Positions 9,264 through 17,888 of a stretch of 64,000 nt of DNA are shown piece by piece. The position numbers and the translations under genes were made by a program. The notes beneath the pieces were generated by a model. It ran no database searches, was not told the DNA's origin, and worked only from the letters and a program-made list of their open reading frames with translations. Every line of letters starts with the position of its first letter. Within the stretch, counting starts at the first letter, position 1. Source of the stretch: Gallionella sp. (GTDB lineage: Bacteria > Pseudomonadota > Gammaproteobacteria > Burkholderiales > Gallionellaceae); the NCBI GenBank assembly GCA_028714075.1, contig JAQTMZ010000009.1, forward strand, positions 95,475-159,474. The letters run 5' to 3'.

Positions 9264-10538
9264 ATGACGCTTCCTGCCTCAACGGCTGAAACGCTGAATG
9301 GCGATTGCCGCGCAGCCATGCTGGATCGCGCCGCGCTGCAATACGCGCTGCAGGCGCAGGGTGCGGCGTGGCACAGTCTGGTGGCGGAGCGTTGCCCGCA
9401 TCTGTTTGCCGCGGTGCCGGTGTTCATCACGGCTGCGCAAATGCGGCAGATGCGCGACGTGATCGATGCGGTGGAGCGGGTAGTTGGGTTGCCGGGGTGG
9501 TCGCGCGACATCCCTCTCCCTAACCCTCTCCCGCAAGCGGGAGAGGGGACTATCGTTGCCTGTCCGGCGCCAGGAAATTGTCTTGGCGTGTTCTTCGGCT
9601 ACGACTTTCATCTCAACAGCGACGGCGCGCATTTGATTGAAATCAACAGCAATGCGGGCGGCGGATTTTTGAATGCACTGCTGCTCGACAGCCAGCGCGA
9701 CGCCGGTTTACCCGGCAAGGCGGTCGCCGTCGAAAACCTCAAACAGTCTTTTCTCAATATGTTCCGCAACGAGTGGCGGCTGGCGCGCGGCGCTGCACCG
9801 CTCCGCAGCATCGCCATCGTGGATGAGCAGCCGGAGGGGCAATACCTCTATCCCGAATTTCTGTGGGCAAAAAATCTGTTCGAGCATGCCATGATTGCGG
9901 CGCACATCGTTGATCCATCTGCGCTGCAAGCGCGTGATGGCGGCTTGTACCTTGATGAGCAGAAGATCGACCTGGTGTACAACCGCCTGACGGATTTTTC
10001 GTTGCAGCGGCATCCCGTGTTGCGGCAGGCGTATCTGGAGGGCAGTGTGGTACTGACGCCCGATCCGGCGCACTACGCGCGCTATGCTGACAAGCGCAAC
10101 CTCGCGCGGCTGACCGATGCGGACGGACTGCGTGCGCTCGGCGCGAACGAGGCCGACATCGCCGCCTTGCAGGGCGGAATCCCGCACGCCCGGCAGGTGG
10201 AGGCGGCGGATCAGGAGCAATGGTGGGCGGAGCGCAAGCAGTGGTTCTTCAAGCCGGACAGCGGCTATGGCAGCAAGGGCGCGTATCGCGGCGAAAAGCT
10301 GACCCGGCGCGTGTTCGACGAGATCATGCAGGGCGGTTATGTCGCGCAAAAACTGGCCGCACCCGGCGAGCGTACGGTGTGCGTGAACGATGCCGAACCC
10401 GTTGCGCTCAAGTACGACGTGCGCTGCTATGTTTATGCCGGGCAGATGCAACTGGTCGCGGCGCGGCTCTACCAGGGCCAGACCACCAACTTCCGCACGC
10501 CGGGCGGCGGCTTTGCGCTGGTGCGTGTTGTAGAATGA
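9264..10538 (+). CDS. ATP-grasp-like protein of unknown substrate
   Basis: A 424-residue protein that looks like a circularly permuted or degenerate ATP-grasp ligase. The segments supporting this are FFGYDFHLNSDGAHLIEINS (an acidic/Asn metal-binding type motif), WFFKPDSGYGSKGAYRGEKL (nucleotide-binding lysine and glycine loop) and ALKYDVRCYVY. I cannot name a substrate; the family resembles uncharacterised relatives of glutathionylspermidine synthase. It starts two bases after the chalcone-isomerase-like gene and ends 29 bases before crcB. A palindromic repeat is translated in frame near residue 85 ([12 protein letters not shown]). Confidence 0.7.
   Translation: MTLPASTAETLNGDCRAAMLDRAALQYALQAQGAAWHSLVAERCPHLFAAVPVFITAAQMRQMRDVIDAVERVVGLPGWSRDIPLPNPLPQAGEGTIVACPAPGNCLGVFFGYDFHLNSDGAHLIEINSNAGGGFLNALLLDSQRDAGLPGKAVAVENLKQSFLNMFRNEWRLARGAAPLRSIAIVDEQPEGQYLYPEFLWAKNLFEHAMIAAHIVDPSALQARDGGLYLDEQKIDLVYNRLTDFSLQRHPVLRQAYLEGSVVLTPDPAHYARYADKRNLARLTDADGLRALGANEADIAALQGGIPHARQVEAADQEQWWAERKQWFFKPDSGYGSKGAYRGEKLTRRVFDEIMQGGYVAQKLAAPGERTVCVNDAEPVALKYDVRCYVYAGQMQLVAARLYQGQTTNFRTPGGGFALVRVVE
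9512..9548. repeat. Palindromic repeat inserted in frame in the ATP-grasp-like gene
   Basis: CCCTCTCCCTAACCCTCTCC followed by the CTCCCGCAAGCGGGAG hairpin; translated [12 protein letters not shown]. Same frame as in fadE and aroA. Confidence 0.88.
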
Positions 10539-10567
10539 CGGCGAAATAATAATCAACAATATTTCAT

Positions 10568-10951
10568 ATGACTCTTTACGCATTTCTCGCGGTAGGCATC
10601 GGCGCGGCACTCGGCGCGTGGCTGCGCTGGGGGTTCGGGCTGTGGTTCAATCCGCTGCTGCCGGAATTGCCGCTCGGCACGCTCGCGGCCAATCTGGTCG
10701 GCGGTTATATGATCGGGCTGGCAATCGCGTTCTTCCTACAGCATCCGGCGCTGTCGCCGGAATGGCGGCTGCTCATCATCACCGGCTTTCTCGGCGGGCT
10801 GACCACTTTTTCCACGTTCTCGGCGGAAACCGTCACGCTGTTGTTGCGCGGGCAGTATGCGTGGGGAGCGGGTATTATAGCGGCGCACCTCGGCGGCTCG
10901 CTGCTGATGACGGTGCTGGGTATCCAGACTTTCAAATGGCTTCAGAACTAG
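10568..10951 (+). CDS. crcB: Fluoride channel CrcB/Fluc
   Basis: A 127-residue, four-helix inner-membrane protein that exports fluoride as a dual-topology dimer. [15 protein letters not shown], the [17 protein letters not shown] segment with the conserved Asn, and [16 protein letters not shown] with the conserved TTFSTF motif are all present. It is followed by a DUF190 gene, a common pairing. There is no room for a fluoride riboswitch in the 29-base gap upstream. Confidence 0.95.
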   Translation: MTLYAFLAVGIGAALGAWLRWGFGLWFNPLLPELPLGTLAANLVGGYMIGLAIAFFLQHPALSPEWRLLIITGFLGGLTTFSTFSAETVTLLLRGQYAWGAGIIAAHLGGSLLMTVLGIQTFKWLQN

Positions 10952-10963
10952 GGGGGGACAAAA

Positions 10964-11269
10964 ATGGATCAGCTCACTTTTTATGTCACTGAAAAACAGC
11001 TCTACGGCGGCATGCCTTTGTATGAATGGCTGCTCGAAGAGGCCAAGGCGCTCGGGATTCATGGCGGTTCGGCATTCCGCGCCATTGCCGGGTTCGGGCG
11101 GCACGGCAGGCTGCGCGAGGAGACTTTTTTCGAGCTTGCCGGAGAGCTGGCGGTGAAGGTGGAATTCGTTCTGGACGACAATCTCGCCGAGCAGATCATG
11201 AAACGGGTGCGCGCGCAGAATCTGGATGTGTTTTATGTGCGCTATAAAGTTGAATCCGGAATTGTTTAA
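10964..11269 (+). CDS. DUF190 family protein
   Basis: A 101-residue protein of the DUF190 family, PII-like trimeric fold by family knowledge, often next to crcB. Characteristic segments are LPLYEWLLEEAKALGIHGGS-like (here MPLYEWLLEEAKALGIHGGS), AFRAIAGFGRHGRLREE and PVKVEFVLD-like. It starts 12 bases after crcB behind a G-rich stretch. A role as accessory or sensor for CrcB is plausible but not demonstrated by the sequence. Confidence 0.9.
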   Translation: MDQLTFYVTEKQLYGGMPLYEWLLEEAKALGIHGGSAFRAIAGFGRHGRLREETFFELAGELAVKVEFVLDDNLAEQIMKRVRAQNLDVFYVRYKVESGIV

Positions 11270-11283
11270 AGGAGGTTAGCGCC

Positions 11284-11847
11284 ATGAGCCAATCAACTTT
11301 GATGCGGTGGTCTGTAATGTTCGGATTGTTGTTGCCGTCTTTTGCCTATGCGCATGTCGGCATCGGAGAACACGGCGGTTTCCTGCATGGCCTCATGCAT
11401 CCGGCCAGCGGTCTGGATCACGTTTGCGCGATGCTGGCAGTCGGGCTGTGGGCGGCGCAGATGGGCGGGCGTTCCATGTGGGCAGTGCCGCTCACCTTTG
11501 TCGGCGTGATGGCGTTGGGCATCGGCCTGCCGTTTGTCGAACAGGGCATCGTGCTGTCGGTGCTGCTATTGGGTGTGCTGGTTGCCGCGTCGGTGCGTCT
11601 GCCGCTGTGGTTGAGCGGCAGTGTGGTTGGACTGTTCGCGCTGTGGCATGGTCATGCGCACGGTGCCGAGATGCCGGAGCCGGCTTCCGGTATGGCTTAC
11701 GCGCTGGGCTTCATGCTGGCGACCGCGTCGCTGCATGCCGCCGGCATCGCGTTTGGTCTGGGTATGCAACGCCTGTCACACAAACGGCTGGTTCATGCGG
11801 CCGGTGCGGGCATCGCATTGTGCGGAGTGTACCTGGCGGTGGCGTAA
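11284..11847 (+). CDS. HupE/UreJ family metal-transport membrane protein
   Basis: A 187-residue protein with an N-terminal signal-like helix ending at AYAHVGIGEHGGFLHGLMHP, the family hallmark: His-rich HP...GLDH motif followed by several membrane helices and a second His cluster LWHGHAHGAEMP. HupE/UreJ proteins are nickel (or cobalt) permeases associated with hydrogenase or urease maturation. Neither enzyme is encoded here, so its metal is unknown. A strong AAAGGAGG lies just upstream of the ATG. Confidence 0.9.
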   Translation: MSQSTLMRWSVMFGLLLPSFAYAHVGIGEHGGFLHGLMHPASGLDHVCAMLAVGLWAAQMGGRSMWAVPLTFVGVMALGIGLPFVEQGIVLSVLLLGVLVAASVRLPLWLSGSVVGLFALWHGHAHGAEMPEPASGMAYALGFMLATASLHAAGIAFGLGMQRLSHKRLVHAAGAGIALCGVYLAVA

Positions 11848-11883
11848 CTGCTTGCGCCTGCCCTGCAAACCCTGAATATTTTC

Positions 11884-12840
11884 ATGAAGCAAGGCAGCTA
11901 CACGCAAGCGCTGGAGTGGTTGAAAACCAATCCGTCCTTCGACGAGCTTTGCGCCAGATATCCGCAAGACTGGGCAGCGGTGCAGCAGGATGTTTCCGCC
12001 ATTATCGGGCGCGGCGTGGCGGCAGAATTGAAGGCGTATCTGGAGCGCCTGTCCGCGCCGGTAGCGCCGCTCAAACCCTCCCATACAAAGCAGCACAGCG
12101 GCCAAGCGGCAGAAGCCGCGCTGTCGCAATTTGTCCGCAGCCGCATGGCCCATGAGGCCGTCAAAAAACTTTGTTTGTCCACCTTGGCCGCAGACACCGG
12201 GGTAACCAAAGGCAAGCTGCGCTTCAACCTGTTCAACGGCTATGTCGCGCAGAAGCTGCTGTTTGCCAGCGGGCTGGAGCGCAAGCCGGTTTCCCTGTTC
12301 TGGTTCCGCCTGCTCTGGCCGCTGGTGTGGCAGAAGAAGCGGCTGATGCCGCTGGTGCAGCCGAAGGGAATTTATTGTTTCTATTCGCGCGAACTGATCG
12401 AAGCGCTGGCCGAAATGATCGGATCCCGAAGCTGTCTGGAGATCGGCGCGGGAGACGGCACCCTGTCGCGTTTTTTAAAAACTCGGGGTGTGCCAATAAC
12501 CGCGACGGACAACCATAGCTGGAACAATGCGGTGGCATATTCGGATGAAGTCATCAAGCTTGATGCGCGGGAGGCGCTCGGCAGCTACGCGCCCGAGGTG
12601 GTCATCTGCTCGTGGCCGCCGTCGCAGAATGATTTTGAACGCCAGGTATTCAATACCCCCGGCGTGCAGCTTTACATCGTCATCGGCAGCCGCCACCAGT
12701 TTGCGTTCGGCAACTGGGGCGACTACAGAAAGCAATCATCTTTTGATCTTGAGGAAGATAAAAAACTGGGCGCGCTGGCCTTGCCCCCCGAACTGGAATC
12801 CGCCGTTTATGTGTTCCGGAGAAAACCGGATGCGGTTTGA
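11884..12840 (+). CDS. Probable SAM-dependent methyltransferase, uncharacterised
   Basis: A 318-residue cytoplasmic protein. The C-terminal half has a class I SAM-binding motif (CLEIGAGDGTLSRFLKTRG, about residues 185-203), a motif II acidic residue (ITATDNHSW) and VICSWPPSQNDFE, which resembles the (N/S)PP(Y/W/F) motif of amino-methyltransferases. The N-terminal 150 residues are helical and unrecognised. The target is unknown. It opens a small group of orphan genes with the DHH-like and ParB-like genes downstream. Confidence 0.65.
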   Translation: MKQGSYTQALEWLKTNPSFDELCARYPQDWAAVQQDVSAIIGRGVAAELKAYLERLSAPVAPLKPSHTKQHSGQAAEAALSQFVRSRMAHEAVKKLCLSTLAADTGVTKGKLRFNLFNGYVAQKLLFASGLERKPVSLFWFRLLWPLVWQKKRLMPLVQPKGIYCFYSRELIEALAEMIGSRSCLEIGAGDGTLSRFLKTRGVPITATDNHSWNNAVAYSDEVIKLDAREALGSYAPEVVICSWPPSQNDFERQVFNTPGVQLYIVIGSRHQFAFGNWGDYRKQSSFDLEEDKKLGALALPPELESAVYVFRRKPDAV

Positions 12841-12874
12841 GGGTGTCTGTCACGAGTAATGGAGAGTCAATAAA

Positions 12875-13837
12875 ATGAACCATGACGTTTTCAACGGCGA
12901 TGCGGACGGCCTCTGCGCGCTGCACCAACTGAGGCTGGCTTTTCCCGCAGCGAATAACCTGGTCACCGGCACCAAGCGCGATATCGACCTGCTACAGTAC
13001 GTGGATGCCGGCCCCGGCGATGAGGTGACGGTGCTCGATCTGGCCCTGAACAATAACCGGGATGCCTTGCTGGCGATGCTCGGCAGGGGAGCGAAGGTGC
13101 AATATTTCGACCATCATGTTGCGCGGGATATTCCCGATCATCCCAACCTGAGCGCAATGATCGACACCAGCCCGGATACCTGCGCCAGCCTGCTGGTAAA
13201 TCAACACCTGTCCGGAAAATACCTGGTCTGGGGGATCGTCGGCGCGTTCGGCGACAATCTCCATGAAGCCGCGTGCAAGGCCGCCAAGCCGCTCGACCTC
13301 AACCTCCAGCAACTTGCCACGCTGTGCGAACTGGGCGAATACCTCAACTACAACAGCTACGGAGAGTCGGTGGAGGACCTGCATTTCCATCCGGCGGAGC
13401 TGTACCGCATCATGCATCAACAAGAAGACCCGTTCGTCTTTATTAACGAAAGCGGCATTTTTGAAACACTGAAGCAGGGGTACGCCCAGGATATGGCGCT
13501 TGCCCAAGCCATTCGCCCGGAATATGAAACCTCGAGCGGTGCAGCTTACATACTTCCCGCCGAATCGTGGAGCCGCCGCGTGAGCGGAGCTTTTGGCAAC
13601 ACACTTGCCAGCGCTTCCCGTGAGCGCGCGCACGCCGTGTTGACGCAACGTAGCGACGGCGCTTTTGTGGTGAGCGTGCGTGCTCCGCAGTCCACCAACA
13701 GCGGTGCCGATACACTGTGTTCGCGCTTCGCAACCGGCGGCGGCAGGAAGGGGGCGGCGGGAATCAACCGGCTTCCGCAAAGTGAATTGCCGAGATTCAT
13801 GCAGGCATTCGACGAGGTATTTTCCGCCGTATCGTAA
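12875..13837 (+). CDS. DHH-family phosphoesterase-like protein
   Basis: A 320-residue protein. MNHDVFNGDADGLCALHQL at the N-terminus matches the first DHH motif (D-x-D-G metal site), VTVLDLALNNN is the second Asp site, and VQYFDHHVARDIPD is the DHH motif itself. The C-terminal RFATGGGRKGAAGIN resembles the DHHA1 glycine-rich substrate loop. DHH proteins hydrolyse phosphodiester bonds in nucleotides such as nanoRNA or cyclic dinucleotides. The substrate here is not evident. It is probably co-transcribed with the small gene that follows. Confidence 0.8.
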   Translation: MNHDVFNGDADGLCALHQLRLAFPAANNLVTGTKRDIDLLQYVDAGPGDEVTVLDLALNNNRDALLAMLGRGAKVQYFDHHVARDIPDHPNLSAMIDTSPDTCASLLVNQHLSGKYLVWGIVGAFGDNLHEAACKAAKPLDLNLQQLATLCELGEYLNYNSYGESVEDLHFHPAELYRIMHQQEDPFVFINESGIFETLKQGYAQDMALAQAIRPEYETSSGAAYILPAESWSRRVSGAFGNTLASASRERAHAVLTQRSDGAFVVSVRAPQSTNSGADTLCSRFATGGGRKGAAGINRLPQSELPRFMQAFDEVFSAVS

Positions 13838-13888
13838 CTACCGGCCGCATGTCCGGCAAGGCCGGCTTCAACAAGGGAGAGCATAGTT

Positions 13889-14260
13889 ATGGGAAACAAA
13901 ACCGAAATCAAATGGCTGGAGATTCCCGAGGAGCACAACTACCCTGCGGCGGAGTCTTATTTGAGCCTGATCCATGATGCGCAAACCGCGGCCAGCCTCA
14001 CCCAGCAATTGAAGCAGGCGCCGGTGTCCAGCTTCAAGGCCAAGGATATTTTCAGGGCTTCCGGCATGTCTTTATTGGGGATCAGCAATTCCCATGTGGA
14101 AAAAGACCGCAAGAAAATCTTGGCCGGACACGCCCTCTCGCCATTGCTTCTGGTAAGAGATAAAGCCAACGGCAAGGTCGTGATTGCCGATGGCTATCAC
14201 CGCATGTGCTCGGTATACGGGTTCGATGAAGACACCGTTATTCCGTGCAAGATCGTTTGA
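13889..14260 (+). CDS. Small ParB/sulfiredoxin-like domain protein, unknown function
   Basis: A 123-residue protein. The end VVIADGYHRMCSVYGFDEDT resembles the (I)xDGxHR signature of the ParB N-terminal/sulfiredoxin fold, and HALSPLLLVRDKANGK fits the preceding strands. Such folds bind nucleotides, but this one is isolated and lacks a DNA-binding domain. GGGAGA precedes the start. It lies 51 bases after the DHH-like gene. Confidence 0.65.
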   Translation: MGNKTEIKWLEIPEEHNYPAAESYLSLIHDAQTAASLTQQLKQAPVSSFKAKDIFRASGMSLLGISNSHVEKDRKKILAGHALSPLLLVRDKANGKVVIADGYHRMCSVYGFDEDTVIPCKIV

Positions 14261-14289
14261 ATATTTTTTGAATCAATGCGGGACAGGCA

Positions 14290-14835
14290 TTACACCCGCG
14301 CGGGCTCGAAGCTCGCATCCAGATTCAGGTCGTCGCAGTAGTCGAGGAAACTTCCGCGCAACGTAGGGATGTGAACGCCGGCCTGGATGCCCACCGTCAT
14401 GGTGACGGAAAACATGGGCGTGCCGGTGTGCGGCGCCGGGTAGGTGTCGGTCTGGAGCTCTTCGATGTTGATGCCGTTTTTGGAAAAGAAAGCGGCCAAG
14501 TCGCGCACGATGCCGGGATGATCCATGGCCACCACATCTATTTCATAAGGGATCGCCGGTTGCGTCCGCTCACGTTTCTGGGTGCGTTTGTGAATGATGC
14601 TGAGTCCCAATTGGTCACCCAACGACTCCAATTGCCCTTCGAGTTTGGACAGCGCATTCCAAGGGCCGGAAAGCAGCATGATCAGCGCAAACTGCCCGCC
14701 CAGCACGGCCATACGGCTTTCCTCGATATTGCATCCGCTCTCGGTTATCTTGCTCGAAAACCGGTCGACGAGGCCGACTTTATCTTCTCCCGAAGCGGTG
14801 ATCACCAGAAAATCATTTTGCGTGTCTGTTGCCAT
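14290..14835 (-). CDS. ACT-domain protein, GcvR-like
   Basis: About 181 residues with two ACT domains: FLVITASGEDKVGLVDRFSS at the N-terminus and IDVVAMDHPGIVRDLAAFFS in the second half, then INIEELQTDTY. This layout matches the glycine-cleavage regulatory protein GcvR and related amino-acid-sensing ACT repeats. The start is placed at MATDTQ (14835); a TTG 48 bases upstream is possible. No gcv genes lie in the window, so the regulated pathway is unknown. Confidence 0.85.
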   Translation of the reverse strand: MATDTQNDFLVITASGEDKVGLVDRFSSKITESGCNIEESRMAVLGGQFALIMLLSGPWNALSKLEGQLESLGDQLGLSIIHKRTQKRERTQPAIPYEIDVVAMDHPGIVRDLAAFFSKNGINIEELQTDTYPAPHTGTPMFSVTMTVGIQAGVHIPTLRGSFLDYCDDLNLDASFEPARV

Positions 14836-15027
14836 GGGTCGCTGAAATACAATGAGTTGAACAGGTTCCAGTTTAATGCCCAAAACGATAATGTGCCAGC
14901 GGGAACGGAGATGATAGTCGGGTGCCGCAGGCCTCTTCCGCAGCGATTATCGAGGCAGCTTCTGGCCGCTATTGACAGCATCAGGGAAGGTCATTCCTAA
15001 TGCGTTTTTATCAAGGCATCGCAGGGG

Positions 15028-16566
15028 ATGGAAATGGCGCAGCAGTTTCGTTGGTGGCACAAGGGTGATCTGGACGGGTTCTTCGGCCTGTTCGTCGACA
15101 ATCTCATCCAGCTCATCCTGATCGTCGTGCTGTGTGGCGCGATCCTGCACATGCCCGGCGAGATGGTGTACGGGCGCATCCTGCCGGGCGTCGCGGTGAG
15201 CCTGCTGCTCGGGAATATCTTCTACGCCTTTCAGGCACGCGCGCTGGCGCGGCGCACCGGACAGTCGCAAGTGACGGCGCTGCCGTACGGGGTCAACACC
15301 GTCTCGCTGTTCGCCTATATTTTATTTGTCATGAAGCCGGTGCTGGACCAGACCAACGATGTGGAGCTGGCCTGGAAGGTCGGCCTCGCCGCCTGCCTCG
15401 GCTCCGGCTTGATCGAGCTGGGCGGTGCATTCGTCGCCGGGTGGGTGAAGCGCATCACGCCGCGCGCTGCTTTGCTGGCCACGCTGGCGGGCATCGCGAT
15501 CACCTTCATCTCGATGGATTTCTGCTTCCGCATCTTCGCCGACCCGCTGGTGGGCTTCATCCCGCTCGCGTTCATCATGATCCAGTATATCGGCCGCATC
15601 TACCTGCCAATGGGCATACCCGCCGGGCTGGTGGCGGTGCTCACCGGTTCCGCGCTGGCCTGGGGGATGGGCAGAATGGACGGTGCCGCGCTGGCGAATG
15701 CGCTGCACATCCAGATGCAGATGCCGCATCTGTTCATTGCGGACATGATGGGCGCGACCTTCTCCGCGTACATGATCGCTTTCCTGCCGGTGATCGTCCC
15801 GATGGGGCTGTTCAACCTGCTGGGCTCGTTGCAGAACCTAGAAAGCGCGGAAGCGGCGGGCGACGTGTATCCGGTGCGAAGTTCGCTCGCGGTGAACGGC
15901 CTCGGCACGATGGCGGCGGCGTGTTTCGGCAGCGTGTTCCCGACCACGATCTACATCGGCCATCCGGGCTGGAAAAAGATGGGCGCGGGTGCCGGATATT
16001 CCATCGCCAACGGGGTCGCCGTCACCCTGCTGTGTCTGCTCGGGCTGGTCGGCTTCGTCGCCGCGCTGATCCCCGTGGAAGCCGGGGCGGCGATCCTGCT
16101 GTGGATCGGCATCACCATCGCGTCGCAGGCTTTTCAGGCCACGCCGAGGGATCATGCGCCGGCGGTGGTCGTCGGCTTCTTCCCCGCGCTGGCCGCGTGG
16201 GGGCTGCTGGTACTGGAAGGCGCACTGCGCGCCGCCGGAACCAATGTCGAAGCGGTGGGCATGCAGGCGCTGGCGATGCAGCTACCCATCGCGGGGCTGA
16301 TCTCGCTGGAGCGCGGTTTCATCTTCACCTCGATGATCCTCGCCGCGATGACGGTGTGCCTGATCGAACGGCACTACCGCGCCGCCGCCGCATGGGCCGC
16401 CGTCGCCGCAGCGATCAGCGCCACCGGGCTGATGCACGGCTACACGCTAGCCAACGGCGCGATCATCAACGCCTACGGCCCTGCACACACCTGGCCTTTC
16501 GTGCTCGGCTACAGCGGGATTGCCATAGTCTTTTTTGTGTTTGGTATGCGGGAAAACAGGGCCTGA
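15028..16566 (+). CDS. NCS2-type nucleobase permease (xanthine/uracil/AzgA-like)
   Basis: A 512-residue polytopic inner-membrane protein with about 12-14 hydrophobic segments. QVTALPYGVNTVSLFAYILF matches the conserved loop of the AzgA branch of NCS2 transporters, and GMQALAMQLPIAGLISLERG with the TGLMHGY end shows a full-length carrier. It likely imports a purine, pyrimidine or related solute with protons; the substrate cannot be read. A second ATG at 15034 has better spacing from the AGGGG upstream and may be the real start. Confidence 0.8.
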   Translation: MEMAQQFRWWHKGDLDGFFGLFVDNLIQLILIVVLCGAILHMPGEMVYGRILPGVAVSLLLGNIFYAFQARALARRTGQSQVTALPYGVNTVSLFAYILFVMKPVLDQTNDVELAWKVGLAACLGSGLIELGGAFVAGWVKRITPRAALLATLAGIAITFISMDFCFRIFADPLVGFIPLAFIMIQYIGRIYLPMGIPAGLVAVLTGSALAWGMGRMDGAALANALHIQMQMPHLFIADMMGATFSAYMIAFLPVIVPMGLFNLLGSLQNLESAEAAGDVYPVRSSLAVNGLGTMAAACFGSVFPTTIYIGHPGWKKMGAGAGYSIANGVAVTLLCLLGLVGFVAALIPVEAGAAILLWIGITIASQAFQATPRDHAPAVVVGFFPALAAWGLLVLEGALRAAGTNVEAVGMQALAMQLPIAGLISLERGFIFTSMILAAMTVCLIERHYRAAAAWAAVAAAISATGLMHGYTLANGAIINAYGPAHTWPFVLGYSGIAIVFFVFGMRENRA

Positions 16567-16772
16567 TTTATGGCGTTCCCGCCGGAGGCAATGGCTTCTG
16601 TCGGGCGGCTGGATTGTCGAGCCTGATCGCTTGAGGGTTCGCGGTGGGGGCGATAATACAAATATGCTGGTCTGAACATCCCGCTATAATCGGTCCCTTG
16701 TACCCGTAGCTCCCCGTGTTACATGAATGGGGGAGCCCCCAGAAATATGTGAAAGCAGCCATAGGAATTTTC
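16567..16772. other. Gap with one stem-loop
   Basis: No coding signal. GCTCCCC and GGGGAGC (about 16709-16736) form a 7-bp stem, which could be a terminator or a repeat remnant; there is no U-run after it. Confidence 0.4.
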
Positions 16773-17006
16773 ATGCCCATAACGACGCTAGACCAAGCAA
16801 TAGCAACTCACCTGTTCCGCCCCGAAGGAATCAAAGTTAGTCATGAGCTTTTTAAAGAGCTGGAAGCCGCTGGACGCATCAAACTTAAGCTAGCCTACAG
16901 AGCTGGCCAACATCACCAGGATTCCTGGATGCTTGATAATGATATTTTCATTTACAACACCTTCGAGTTGAATGATTTTCAGTTTGAACTGCCAGCAAAA
17001 CCTTAG
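16773..17006 (+). CDS. Hypothetical small protein (77 aa)
   Basis: Starts MPITTLDQAIATHLF with TAGGA six bases upstream. The composition is mixed alpha/beta with no membrane segment or known motif (FRPEGIKVSHELFKELEAAG, then HHQDSWMLDNDIF). I do not recognise it. AT-richer than the permease before it, and part of a short AT-rich stretch with the next gene. Confidence 0.5.
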   Translation: MPITTLDQAIATHLFRPEGIKVSHELFKELEAAGRIKLKLAYRAGQHHQDSWMLDNDIFIYNTFELNDFQFELPAKP

Positions 17007-17211
17007 TTGGTAACTGGAAAAACATGAAGAGAGAAGTTGTACGCGGAAAATACCCCCGGAATTTCCTATCTCAAAATAATAAAATATCCGTTAGCTCATA
17101 TGCTCTTCTTTCGAAGGCTCCGATGTGTGGAGCATATCTTCGCAATCACTAAATAAACGCCCGGAAGCAGGCGTTCACAAATATCCGCAATGCGCCAGAA
17201 GGGTAACTGTT

Positions 17212-17571
17212 ATGACAAGCCCAGAACATTTACAACAACTGCAAGGCAAAGCGGAGCGAATATGCCTTGACGCCAGTAGGTTTGTGGATGAATGTAATAG
17301 GCATCTTCAAAATTCCAGGAATCTATCTGATATTGTCTCTTATCATTTAGAAGAACAGATGATTCTCGTAGAAGAATCTATAGCCAAAAAATGCGAATCA
17401 ATTGCTATTTTGAAACTTGGAAATTGTTTGGGGCTTGAGCGGGGTATTAAGGAAGACACTCACATCGCGCTGAAACAGATTGACGAGATTAGGCAGGCTT
17501 ACGTTTTTGATGGTTCAGCTTTACATGCATTGAGATTAAAATTTTTAAATTTGTCATTCTTGCCCGCATAG
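17212..17571 (+). CDS. Hypothetical helical protein (119 aa)
   Basis: Starts MTSPEHLQQLQGKAERICL with GAAGGG about eight bases upstream. Mostly amphipathic helix; no motif recognised. Local composition is AT-rich. There is no homology I can name and no clear partner; it may belong to the same acquired stretch as the preceding small gene. Confidence 0.5.
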   Translation: MTSPEHLQQLQGKAERICLDASRFVDECNRHLQNSRNLSDIVSYHLEEQMILVEESIAKKCESIAILKLGNCLGLERGIKEDTHIALKQIDEIRQAYVFDGSALHALRLKFLNLSFLPA

Positions 17572-17888
17572 CTCGTATTCCTCAGCACGATGCGTGACCG
17601 ACTGCTTTGGAGAAATTTGAAGTATCACTATGTGTCGATAACGGCGTCACCTGCGCTAACTGCCTCCCCAAAGCGGAATATCAAGGCAGTAAAACAACTG
17701 CTTGCCGGTGCTCTGATCCGCCCGAGCCGACGGGGCAGTTACCTTCAAGTTTTGAAGTTCTCCTATGTATCGGAGAACCAGCATTCATCAGTGTCTATCC
17801 CCATGCAGCCATAAAAAACTCCAAACCGGTTCATCTACCGGTAACATAAGAACCCACCGCACTAATCTTTTAAAAATTGCCGCACAAC
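17572..17888. other. Gene-free stretch
   Basis: Only short frames with weak starts are present, including a Cys-containing 80-codon frame from a TTG at 17607 without a good ribosome binding site. I see no convincing gene, repeat or terminator. Confidence 0.4.

Noticed and set aside
10539..10567. Fluoride riboswitch before crcB
   Set aside because: The gap is only 29 bases and has no matching conserved parts.
14371..15000. Long open frame on the plus strand opposite the GcvR-like gene
   Set aside because: It is the antisense of a clear ACT-domain gene, and its composition reflects that gene's codon pattern.
17607..17849. Cys-containing 80-codon frame
   Set aside because: TTG start, no ribosome binding site and no recognisable motif.
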